A DNA stretch of 64,000 bases from Erigeron canadensis. Taxonomy: Eukaryota > Streptophyta > Magnoliopsida > Asterales > Asteraceae. How positions within the stretch are numbered: position 1 is the stretch's first letter; every line of letters starts with the position of its first letter. The position numbers and the translations under genes were made by a program. Positions 24,480 to 34,145 of this stretch are shown in pieces. The notes beneath the pieces are model-generated. The model saw only the letters and a program-made list of their open reading frames with translations, was not told the DNA's origin and searched no databases. The stretch covers positions 10,480,501 to 10,544,500 of the forward strand of contig NC_057761.1 of assembly GCF_010389155.1 (NCBI RefSeq), given 5' to 3'.

Positions 24480-24740
24480 GTTTTCCTTCTAACTATCTGC
24501 TTGTAATTTTGTATACTTTCTTGTAACTTATTTGTAAATGTTGTGTATATACAAGTTGCCAGATTGTAACTCACAAGTAAGACATCTGATAAGATCTACA
24601 AACCATTAAAACAAAATCCAAGACATTTGATGATCTATAAAAATGTCTTGGAAACTTAATAGGTTTTATCAAACTCAAGTATTTCAAACTTAAACTTGTA
24701 TAGAAACAAGTTTGAAAACACTTGACAATATTTCAGGACA
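24480..24740 (+). other. 3' untranslated stretch of element 2
   Basis: AT-rich non-coding sequence between the third-ORF stop and the polypurine tract. It contains repeated CTTGTAA/TTTGTAA-like words. No gene seen. Confidence 0.5.
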
Positions 24741-24753
24741 ATTAGGGGGAATT
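24741..24753 (+). other. Polypurine tract of element 2
   Basis: ATTAGGGGGAATT lies directly before the TGTTGGG that starts the 3' LTR, the expected place for plus-strand priming in reverse transcription. Confidence 0.8.
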
Positions 24754-25028
24754 TGTTGGGTCCAGTTTAAGCTAAACTGGAGCTCTCCAGTGACATCTGG
24801 AGAGCATGGAGAATTGTCCGAAATATTTGAAGACCAGTTGCATTGTACAGGTTTCACATTTGATGACTTCCTCCAGTTGAGATCAGAAGACTAGAATCTG
24901 AAGACCTTCCAGTTGAAGTCAAAGACAACAAATGGAAGATAGAGATTGGCAATGGCAGCGAAGCCCAGTTGACAATCTACCAGATTAATCAACTGGAGAA
25001 TCCTCCAGTGTAAATGCTCTTACAAAGC
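24754..25028 (+). repeat. 3' LTR of element 2, truncated to 275 bp
   Basis: It begins TGTTGGGTCC and follows the 5' LTR to ...CTCTTACAAAGC, then stops. The promoter, polyadenylation region and CA end are gone. Confidence 0.9.
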
Positions 25029-25064
25029 TTGACAATCTACCAGATTAATCAACTGGAGAATCCT
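25029..25064 (+). repeat. 36-bp templated duplication at the deletion junction
   Basis: Positions 25029-25064 repeat 24969-25004 exactly, at an offset of 60 bp, and sit between the cut LTR and the pol fragment. This is the pattern of filler DNA copied from nearby during end-joining repair. Confidence 0.8.
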
Positions 25065-25398
25065 TCAGTGACACTTCATTCTATCCCTCCATCAGTTTTA
25101 ATTTATCACATAAACTGGTGATTGGATCAGATGTGTGTGCCACGACAACATCAAAACCAGTTCAAACCTCTCCAGTTCTTCAAGATATACTGTTGTTTGA
25201 AGATAATCATGTTAACACTCCAGTTGACGCTGATGATGAAGTTGAAGTAGTTTGGGCTGATCCTACAACTGTTGAAGATCGTCATCTAACTTGCACTGAT
25301 GTTATGCTATATCAACCTAGTCAATACACTAAATCGACTGCAGCTCATCCAATTGAGCAAATTATTGGAAATCCAGATAGTGGGGTTCAGACTAGAAG
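25065..25398 (+). pseudogene. pol fragment, probably the continuation of element 3
   Basis: The frame encodes the linker between integrase and reverse transcriptase ([35 protein letters not shown]), matching element 2 at about 18150-18490 with many differences. Its place downstream of element 2, and its having sequence that follows the integrase core where element 3 stops, support one interrupted pol. It is cut at 25398 by TGTAACGCCCC. Confidence 0.75.
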
Positions 25399-27197
25399 TG
25401 TAACGCCCCTAACTTACATAACATACAAAATGATATTAAAAGGAACTTAAAGGACAAAAGGGGCATTAATCTTATTCAAATCAAACCAAAGTCAAAGTAA
25501 CAAAATATTCAAAATTACTTATAATCCAACATAAAGAACTAGAACTCTAAGGCCAAAGGTGCTAGATCCAAATCGTTCTACACTCTTCGCTCGTCCCTAA
25601 TGCCCCCTGGATTACCTGCCGTATAAGAAAGAAAAAAAAATACGGCTGAGCAAAAGCCTAGTGAGCGGATACGACAATAGTAGGAGTATAGTATAAAAAG
25701 TGAAACATATTTTCGAAACAAACTTATTTCAAATCAAAGTACAAATATGTATAATTTCCACAATATATTATACATCAAATATATATATATATATATATCA
25801 AAATATAAAACCAAGTTTCATAAAATAATGCATATAAGAGTCGAACAAATAAGGGCCGAATGAAATCATAGGGTAGCTACTCCACAAATCATTCATTTAT
25901 GGTGCGAAACGCCTCGTCTGACACTACGATAAGCACCCACCGTCAAACAAATATTACCTAGGACCGATCCATATGCCTCCTATCAAAATATAATATAATG
26001 AGCTTGAACCACACCGGGTTATCAAAAGGAGACGCCGTAGAACAAATCAAATACACCGCTACGGACGGTGCAACGTCATCGGTGTCACGATAACACGCCC
26101 ATGGAACCTCCATGGATAGGTTACCCTTACATGCATATCTTAAGAAACCGTTTTGACCACTTATATATATATATAATAATATCGAATAAGTTTTTAAGAA
26201 ACAAATGAATTTTTGGACAATTAGAATAGAAATATTGTAAGACATTTAAGTATAAACATAAAATCACATCTCTATCACTCCATAATATGCGACAGTATTA
26301 TTTTCGTTCATCGAAAGACATATATGAGTGTACGCATTGGGGAACACTCGTACGAATCACCGCATCAAATGTGACACCCAAACGCAACTCTTTCGGGACT
26401 ATTATCAAATTGGGTTTCAACAGATGGTTTTCACACACTTAATATATATCAAAAATATTATAATTTTCGAATCAACAAATATATTCAAAGGTTAACAAAC
26501 AAATATATTTTTTTTAAGGATATATCGAATCCTTACAAATTTCACAAAATTTAAATGAAGTTTTGAGAAGATGATTTTACCGGAGGGATCCTAATACCAC
26601 CTAGAATATCCGTACCTTATCGCCGATCACAATGAATTCAAAAATGCAATAGCCACCAACGAAACGCGATCACCAAATCGAATCTAATCATATACAGAAG
26701 TATAAGCACAAAATATATTCAAATAGGGAGTATGTAATATCCTTTTTGTTTTATGGTTTTATTATATATCTCGAATTGTTGGCCTTCTGTTACATTTCAA
26801 CATAATCGTTTAGCTAGAGAAAAAAAAATTGCGATCTGACCATTAATCACTTTTGTCAAATATGTTAAATGTTATTTGGTATCGAAGGCATATACAATTT
26901 TATACATATGTTATTTCTTTGACTAAAATAAGAATATAAAAATAAAATAAGCTACTGTTTGTTTTTATTTTGGATCATACATAAATAATTAAAAATTAAA
27001 ACCTTGAGGTGTATTGTAAGATTAAAATATACCGATTATTTAATTATAGTAGAACCTAATTTGTGAAAATGGAGAATAAACTATATCATGATGTCTTTCA
27101 AATTTACAAAATTACTATGATGTCTATATGTACTGGAAATATGTAGATTAAAAACAACAAAAATCATATTGCAACAAACTGCCCCAAAAATATAAAA
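25399..27197. repeat. AT-rich non-coding repeat starting TGTAACGCCCC, unidentified
   Basis: This 1.8-kb stretch has no credible gene. It begins abruptly with TGTAACGCCCC inside element 3 pol; TGTAAC/TGTGAC-ACCCC starts are common in Ty3-gypsy LTRs, so it may be an LTR or LTR fragment, but I find no matching CA end, primer-binding site or second copy. An (AT)n microsatellite lies at about 25779-25798. The right limit is set only by the next LTR. Confidence 0.35.
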
Positions 27198-27524
27198 TGT
27201 TAGAAATCCAAAAATAGTGATACATTGTAATTTAAGTTATGGATTTACTTGTTGTTAAGTCATGTGTTGATGATTTCTAAGGTTGAGGGGCTAATTGTAA
27301 TAATTAGCATAGTTGGTTTGTCTAGACTATAAATAGCCCTCAATTCCTTAGAAATCATAACCTTGGCTAAACCTCATCATAACCTTGACACACATTTCAT
27401 ACCATTACACCTGAATAACACACACTTGATCCCAATTCTCTCTCAACACACAAACACCAAGAACACACACACACAAAACCACCATTGTTGATGTGAATTC
27501 GAGTGATAAAATCGTGTTATTACA
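27198..27524 (+). repeat. Short copia-type LTR (327 bp)
   Basis: It runs from TGTTAGAAATCC to GTGTTATTACA and is followed by an initiator tRNA-Met primer site. TATAAATA is at 27328-27335, with a CA-rich stretch (ACACACACAC) after it. It resembles none of the other LTRs in the window, and no partner LTR is present. Confidence 0.75.
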
Positions 27525-27526
27525 TG

Positions 27527-27538
27527 TGGTATCAGAGC
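27527..27538 (+). other. Primer-binding site after the 327-bp LTR
   Basis: TGGTATCAGAGC two bases after the LTR end, complementary to initiator tRNA-Met. Confidence 0.75.
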
Positions 27539-28540
27539 AAAACATCGTTTTGATCTCGATCCATAACTGAATTCAATCACAAATCATCAAACAATCACCT
27601 TTTAATTCTGTTTTTAATCCTGTTCTTGTTCGTTTTTTAAAAATCACTAAAAATTCAAAAATAACCTCTCATATCACATAAAATCACAAATGTTTGTTCA
27701 CCGTTTGATTCCTCATAGTTAATTACATAATCCTCTCAAGTTTCGTGTTCTAATTCGATCTGGATCAAAAGTTCAGATTTTGAGTTTTTGGCGCTAAAAT
27801 TTGGGATTTGATTTTGTTGTGTTATAAGCTGAATTGTGTTAATCGGATCGTTGCTAAGGTGAAAACAAACTGTTTGCAAGTGGTTTCATGTTCCAATTCT
27901 CAGAAAATCAAAGGATATTGAAGTTTTAAAAATCGTCAATGGAGTTGTTCATGTTCAGAGGTTGAAGACGACATTGTGAAGCTAAAACGATCTTATTTAG
28001 ATCGTTTCAGTTTTTTTTCTTTCATACTTACATTTCAGTGTTGTGGCTTGTAAAACAATACAATTTAGATCGTTTTGACAAGTGTGGTTGTGGTGGGAAG
28101 AGTTGATTTTGGCTAACTGATCCCTTGGATTGGTTTTGGTCAATTCAATTTCTTGAAAATAATCAAGTTTTGGTGAAATTCTGTGAAGAAATCCAAAACG
28201 ATCTCTTTTAGATCGTTTCAGACTTTGAAAAACCAAAACGATCTCTTTTAGATCATTTCAGTGTTGGTGAATCCAAAACGATCTCTTTTAGATCGTTTCA
28301 TATTTCACTCAAACAATTCCTGGTTTGATTACTTCTTGGGTAACTGATCTTCGTGATTGGTTTTGCTCAATTCATTCCACTACATTTCATACCAAAACTC
28401 TGTCCAAATTTATTCAGAATACTTAGAATTTTCATCCAAAATTCAATTTAGATCGTTTCATTTCCAATCAAAATTTAGACCGTTTCAATTCCTTTATCAA
28501 TTTAGATCGTTTTCCTATCTTTCCAACTTTAGATCAGAGC
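27539..28540 (+). repeat. Leader with an array of small inverted repeats
   Basis: About 1 kb with no clear gene. The core unit pairs AAACGATCT with AGATCGTTT around a 5-base loop, a 9-bp hairpin. Full units are at 27985-28007 and, exactly 40 bp apart, at 28195-28220, 28235-28260 (one arm mutated) and 28275-28300. Right-arm half copies (TTTAGATCGTTT or a one-base variant) occur near 28053, 28447, 28474 and 28501. Being just downstream of a primer-binding site, it would form part of the 5' leader of the element RNA. Role unknown. Confidence 0.6.
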
Positions 28541-28921
28541 AATGGACTTGCAGATTTCTACTGGAATAGATTCAGAGATGAAAGAATTAGAAATTTCAGT
28601 GATAGAGGTCTGAAGCCAGAAGAAAGGTTGATTAAGCCAACACCTTTAAAGAAGATTAAGAATCAAGATGGCACATTTCGGTTTGTACAGAAAAGGGTTA
28701 AATGTGTTAAGAAGGTTCCCGCTATCAGATGGGGTCAAGATATGCTGACAGAGATGACATTTTGGCAAATAGATATCAAGTCAAGCGAAGCACAGATGTT
28801 CGTTGATGATTCACAAGAACAAATGTTGCTATGCATGTATGATCTAATGCAGGTTGTCAACTTGTCAAGAAGTGATCAGAGAAGACTTTTGAACACACCT
28901 TGCTCAGCAGTGGAATATTAG
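28541..28921 (+). pseudogene. Unrecognised ORF fragment before a polypurine tract
   Basis: An open frame without a usable ATG reads NGLADFYWNRFRDER ... FWQIDIKSSEAQMF ... SRSDQRRLLNTPCSAVEY and stops with TAG; the same frame continues recognisably (RVEERRYRNILAHCLQ) to about 29010. Its composition looks like real protein, with many charged and aromatic residues, and it ends about 60 bp before a polypurine tract and LTR, so it may be the C-terminus of an element-encoded protein. I do not recognise the family. Confidence 0.45.
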
Positions 28922-29060
28922 AGAGTTGAAGAAAGGCGCTATCGCAACATTCTCGCACATTGTTTGCAAGAGAGAATTCATGCGAATAGCACAAGACTTT
29001 TGTTTAATGGATAGCTTTGAAGTTCAAGTTCGAAGACTTTAAAGAGATCTAGTTGCAATC

Positions 29061-29073
29061 GTCAAGGGGAGTC
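29061..29073 (+). other. Polypurine tract before the LTR at 29074
   Basis: GTCAAGGGGAGTC precedes TGTAGATG directly, marking the following repeat as a 3' LTR. Confidence 0.6.
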
Positions 29074-29758
29074 TGTAGATGTAGATTTGTTGTGACAATC
29101 GCAACATAGATTTGATTATCGTTTATGTTTTAGGAACTATGTTTGTAATCATTTAAATAAGAACTTGTGTTGATATTTAATGATTACGTTTGAACTTCAA
29201 TATTATATCTGTTTGTGTTTTGTATTGTGTTTGTGTGTTATATATAGATTTGCAGGAACAAGAACATAGAATCAAGGTTTATAAGTGTCGTAGAACACTT
29301 GAACGATGATTGGATGTTATATACGAGCCAAATGAAGCTAAACAAAGAGTCAAAGGTCGTCCCTCGTGCTAACGTCATCAGCATGTAGGAATAACCTCGT
29401 GCTGACGTCAGCACATGGCAAGTCGAATGACTTATTGTTTCGGGCCTAATCTGCGATTAAGGCCCAAGCCCACACGATCCAATACTTAACTAGTATAAAT
29501 ACAAGACCTAATCTACAGAATTAGGTTAATCGTTTTGGTAAATCTTAGAAGATATTCACGAAATTACGAATTAAGGTTAATTGTTCCTTCGTGTGATCTC
29601 CTACACGAACCACAAGCCTTGTGCATCTCCTTGGGTTGGTTAATTGCTCATTAATCGATGGAAGGCAATAGCAATCTAGTTATCTCAAGAAGATTCCGCA
29701 CTCTTGACATAACGAATCACGTCTTATTACGATCCACGCAACAATAGGGTACCTTACA
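29074..29758 (+). repeat. 3' LTR of an element 6-family copy (685 bp)
   Basis: It starts TGTAGATGTAG and ends GGGTACCTTACA, aligning with the element 6 LTR at 33154-33804. TATAAATA is near 29493 and a TGACGTCA palindrome at 29403-29410. It is preceded by a polypurine tract, not followed by a primer site, so it closes an element whose 5' parts are not evident upstream. Confidence 0.85.
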
Positions 29759-31144
29759 ATCTTGTTCCTGAGTTTTTTGTTGATGATTTCTGTCGATACA
29801 TTCGCTCTAACCCTATAAGAGTTGTTTCGTACCCTGATGTTGTTTTGTATAAGGCAAAAGAGATTGGTTTTCTCCTTGGTGGTGTAGATATTGATGGTAA
29901 GGCTCGCTGTCTTATATTTGCTGAAGGAGTGTGGATTGTTTGTGTTTATGTGATCTATTTTTTTGTTTTGCAGATATGACCTTCAGGAAATTTGTAAAAA
30001 AAGGGAGTGAATGAAGTGACTAGGGTACCTTCTGGTGGCCAGAGAAGTAATGTTGCTGATAATCCATCTCAGAATGCTGAGTCTGCTAGTGTTCAAAATG
30101 ACATTCCTGAAATTTCCAGTTCTGTAAATCCTTCTGGTTCTGTTGTTGATGTCTTGGATCTTGAAGTTGTGGAGGTTTCTGCTACAGATAAGAGGAGGAA
30201 GAAGAATGAAAGCTCTGTGCCTAATACTGTTGCTAGTCGTTTGAAAAGGAGGAAAGTTGGAGAGGATGTGAAAGCTGTTGAATTCCGAAAGCCTTCTGAT
30301 TCAAAGACAGGTACTTTGTTTTTCTTGCTTTTGCAGTTATTATTTGTTTGTGTTTAGATTTCTCTGAATGTGTTTCTTTCTCGTAGGCTCCCATGGGATG
30401 TTTGGTTGGATGGAAGGTGAGGATATGAATGCTAAAGATGTGAAGAGAATTGATGCCATGGACAACGAGACTTTTCTTAAAGTTTTCAAGAAGGATCGCC
30501 AGTTGCATTCATACTTGGATTCTGTCGCTGCCAAGCGTTTCACAAGGATGTCTCTGGACCTTAGGTCTAAAAGTCTTGAAGTGCAGTCTATGTTGGCCAC
30601 CATTGATGATCTGAACGCAAGGGAAACTCGGTTTGTTACATCTGTGGAATCATCAGATATTGTGCAGGATTTGAGACAAAAGATGAATGATCTGAAGGCT
30701 GAGAATGTTGTTCGTGGTGATGCTGTGGACAAGGTTAATCAGGAGCTGGTTGTGGAACAAAACACTTGTAGGGCCCTTCGTGATGAATTGAATATGTTGA
30801 AGGACGAGTGGGTTAGGCTTGTGACAAAGGTTATTCCATATGTTTGCAAGTCATTGTTGTATTTTGATGAGGTAGGGCAGTTGTTGGATGAGTTCACATC
30901 CGCAGAGAGGGCTGTGGAAAGGGCCACCGTGCTGGATGAATTTGCAGCAGAGGGGAAGTGTGATGTTAGGTGCAGAGCTGATTACATTGCTGATGCTGCT
31001 CACCAAGTGGACCTTGTGGACCAGAAGTGGAAGGATGTCGTCTTTCCTTACCTGGCTAAGGTTGTTGCTGATCCTACTGCTGCTGTGAATGACTTGTTGA
31101 AGATTGTTCCTGATACCATTGCTCCAGAAGTTGACCCACAATGA
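29759..31144 (+). pseudogene. Three-exon gene-like fragment, coiled-coil protein, 5' end lost
   Basis: Coding sequence begins at the LTR edge (VPEFFVDDFCRYIRSNP). Exons are 29759-29896, 29974-30310 and 30387-31144, with GT...AG introns 29897-29973 and 30311-30386; the second joins ...SKTG to SHGMFGW in frame. One extra A in the run near 29997 shifts the frame. The protein has a Ser-rich, basic linker (RLKRRKV) and a long coiled coil, ending in a TGA at 31142. The layout recalls plant proteins annotated as putative gypsy-type transposon (Transposase_28-like) proteins; I am not certain. It could also be a decayed host gene interrupted by the LTR. Confidence 0.5.
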
Positions 31145-31758
31145 AGTGTTTGCCGGCCTGTGTGCCTTGAACTGGCGTTTGTGCCACATTGAACAGCTTT
31201 GTTAATTTTGCAGCTTGTAGTGCTGCCTGAACAATTTACTTTTTTTGTTTGGTATGTTTCTGGATACTCTACTTAGGTTTAGCAAGTTAATGTTTTGTTA
31301 GTTTGGGGGATAATCCCAAACTAAGTATGTGAATATTTAGCTATCTATGCAGCTGGTTCGTTATGTTTTGTTGTTCTGCTCTGTTTTTTGCAGGTAGGTG
31401 CTTGATTTGGCCTTGCAGTTTTATGGATGCATGCTATCAGCACCTTTTTGTTTAATATGGATATCTACGAATTTAGCATGCTTTTTTATGGATATATATC
31501 TGGTGGTGGTGTAGATATTTATAGTGGGACTAACCTGAATTCTTATGAATTCCTGTCCTCTAAAATTTTTTTTCCGAAATATTCAAATTATATGGGCGTC
31601 CCCATTTAACGTGCTTTTGGCACATGTTTGTTTTTTGAGAAAAAAAAAAGGAAATAAGCCTTTATTAAATATAAAGGGGGTTACATACCGTAGCCTCTAG
31701 GCTTTTTCAAAAGTAATGAAAAATTGAAACCGAAAAGACAAAGTAAATTCCATGGTTG
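31145..31758. other. Non-coding stretch after the gene-like fragment
   Basis: It looks like a 3' UTR and flank. A perfect 10-bp hairpin (TTAGTTTGGG with a 7-base loop) lies at 31298-31324. AAAGGGGGTTACA near 31670 resembles a polypurine tract. No gene seen. Confidence 0.4.
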
Positions 31759-33153
31759 TTACGCATTCAATCGCCCGAGGTAAGGTCCTTCGCTCCACGA
31801 TAGCCAATGTGGCCCGTCATGTCCTTCTTCAGTTATCCTTCTTTCTTTCGTCTTAAAGGTTCCGATCCCTCCATTCGACTGGTACTTGATCATTCCATGC
31901 ATTACGGAGGGGATCATTTCAAATTTCTGAATTCCAGATCTTCCTAGTATTGCTTCGAAGGGTGAGTCTCCTTGTACCACGAAGAACGATATTTTTTCTG
32001 TGCGTTCCCATCGTCCATTTCCAATGGTTACTTTCGTTGTTAGCTTCCCGATGGGCTTCTCAGTTCCTCCTGAATATCCTTGGACCAGAGTATCGGTTCT
32101 TTTGAAATTCATCCGTGACACAGGATGTAGTTTCCAAAAGGCCTTTTCGTAAAGGACATCGCACTTGCTTCCCGTGTCCACAGATGTTCCCTTTACTTCT
32201 GAGATTTCAAGCATTGTTTTGATGGTAAGTGGGTCACGAAAGTCCCGGGTGTTGTCGATCGAAGGAAATGTGATGTGCATTGTGTTTCCCTTATATGCCT
32301 TCGGGAACGGACGTTCTTCTCCTGTTTTCTTTTTGACGATTGTATAAATGGTTTTTTCTGGTCCTTTTTTCTTTTCTTCCAAGTCATCCTTCTTCTTTTG
32401 TTGCCGCTGCACGGTCTTGACCAAGTGTGACAATTTTCCTTCGTTGATTGCTTCTTCAATGGCCCTTCGGAGTTGCCAGCAGTTGTTGGTGTCGTGCCCA
32501 TTATCTCTATGGAACTCACAATATTTTTCTGGTTCCCTTTTGGTCTTTCCGCTTAACCTAGGTGGCGTTGGGAAGGCCTTCGCGGCGGACTCAGTAAACA
32601 ATATTTCCCTGGGGCTTTTACACATCTCTGGAAGGTTAATTTTGACTTGCCCTTTTTCTTCTTTGTAATATGGGTTGTACCGGGAAGTTATATAATCTTT
32701 TTCATTCCCCCATTTCCCTTTTCGTCCCACAGGGGATTCCTTTTGAGGCGGTGTCCCTGGCGTCTAGGTACACATAGGCCCTTTTCTGGACCTCTTCATA
32801 GGTCTTTGGTAGGTCCCTATATAAGAACTCGACCAGCCCGAGGCTCCGAAGGCCGTATAGCAGTGCTGAGATCCTCTGGGACTCAGGCAGATCTATTATG
32901 TCTTCACTTTCATGATTGAATCGGTCCAAAAATGTCCTACTCCCTTATGTGTCCCCTTGCTTTATTCCGTGGGCAGCCACGTGGAGCTTCTTGTGTTTCT
33001 TTTGCTGACTAAAGCGTGCTCCGAACTTTTCTTTAAGATCGTCGAAGCTGGTGATGGATCCCTTTGCTACGCTCTTCAGCCATTCTCTAGTGTCTCCCTT
33101 GAGGAGATGTTTGAAGGCTCGGCACGCAACTGGAACGTTCCAGACTTTCACCT
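31759..33153 (-). pseudogene. Ty3-gypsy gag-protease fragment (Tat-like), antisense
   Basis: Read on the minus strand it gives a gypsy Gag (GDTREWLKSVAKGSITSF, FNHESEDIIDLPESQRISAL), the zinc-finger-like CEFHRDNGHDTNNCWQLR, and an aspartic protease with DTGSKCDVL and the partner region EAILGRSGIQKF. The gag part is split by TAA near 32945 and a frame change near 32702; the frame ends at 31759. It lacks RT, integrase and LTRs. The 5' side is cut by the LTR of element 6 at 33154. The gag spacing and motifs fit the Tat/Retand group. Confidence 0.85.
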
Positions 33154-33804
33154 TGTAGATGCAAATTTGTTGTGACAATCGCAACATAGATTTGATTATC
33201 ATTTATGTTTTAGGAACTATGTTTGTAATCATTTAAATAAGAACTTGTGTTGATATTTAATGATTACAGTTGAACTTCAATATTATATCTGTTTGTGTTT
33301 TATATTGTGTTGGTGTGTTATATATTGTTTTGCAGGTACAAGAACATAGAATCAAGGTTTATAAGTGTCGTAGAACACTTAAACGATGATTGGATGTTAT
33401 GTACGAGCCAAACGAAGTCAAACAAAGCACCAAAGGGTCGAACCTCGTGCTGACGTCAGCACGAGGTATATCGATTGGTTGCTTAATCAGGCTTAATACT
33501 TAATTAAGGCCGAAGCCCACACGATCCAATACACAACTAGTATAAATACAAGACCTAATCTACGGAATTATGTTAATTGATTTTAATCATTTTGAAGATA
33601 TTCACGAATTTACGAATTCAAGTCACTTGTTCCTTCGTGTGACCTCCTACACGAACCACAAGTATTGTGCATCTCCTTAGGTTGGTTAATTACTCATTAA
33701 TCAGCAAAAGGAAATAGCAATCTAGTTATCTCAAGTGGATTCCGCACTCTTGACATAACGAATCACGTCTTATTACGATCCACGCAACAATAGGGTACCT
33801 TACA
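33154..33804 (+). repeat. 5' LTR of element 6 (651 bp)
   Basis: It starts TGTAGATGC and ends GGGTACCTTACA. TATAAATA is near 33540. A perfect 24-bp palindrome centred on TGACGTCA is at 33443-33466. It aligns with the LTR at 29074-29758. Confidence 0.88.
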
Positions 33805-33822
33805 AGTGGTATTAGAGCCAGG
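33805..33822 (+). other. Primer-binding site of element 6, one mismatch
   Basis: AGTGGTATTAGAGCCAGG follows the LTR. It differs from the usual TGGTATCAGAGC by one C-to-T change. Confidence 0.75.
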
Positions 33823-34145
33823 TTGATTACAAAATCAATTCGAAATTCGTGTTAATTTGCATTTTCGTGCTCTTCTTCGTGTGACACTTCATGCTTACGT
33901 CAGCACGAAGTAGGTTTTGCATAGTGCTTACGTCATTGTCACTTCGTGGACTTCGTGTCATGTGTGACTCGTGTGACTTCGTTTTACTTCGTGCCACGTC
34001 AACACGAACTACCCTTCATGACTTAGGTCGTGACGCGTGTACTTCGTGCTTCACTTCGTGCCACGTGTACTTCGTGTAAGTCATATAGCTTCGTGCCACA
34101 CAAACTAAGTGTTATTTCGTTTGATTTAATTTCAAAAGATTCGAA
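33823..34145 (+). repeat. Leader of element 6 with repeated CTTCGTG words
   Basis: Between primer site and gag, CTTCGTG occurs about eight times within roughly 240 bp, mostly as ACTTCGTG, mixed with TTACGTCA, CCACGTCA and CCACGTGT motifs. No ORF. It would be part of the transcript leader. Confidence 0.6.

Larger units (their letters stand above)
13730..25064 (+). mobile_element. Element 2: SIRE-like Ty1-copia retrotransposon with truncated 3' LTR
   Basis: The order is 5' LTR, primer-binding site, gag, pol, promoter-like spacer, third ORF, polypurine tract and a 3' LTR cut after about 275 bp. Comparing the surviving 3' LTR with the 5' LTR by eye gives about five mismatches, so the insertion looks fairly recent, yet stops and deletions have already disabled pol and the third ORF. 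It lies inside element 3 pol, which resumes at 25065. Confidence 0.92.

Noticed and set aside
25779..25798. (AT)n run as a functional element
   Set aside because: Ordinary microsatellite in AT-rich DNA.
25958..26245. 95-codon minus-strand ORF in the TGTAACGCCCC repeat
   Set aside because: No motif and no support from composition; probably chance in AT-rich repeat.
28195..28300. CRISPR-like array
   Set aside because: The 40-bp period units are hairpins with near-identical spacers in plant retroelement DNA; there are too few units and no cas genes.
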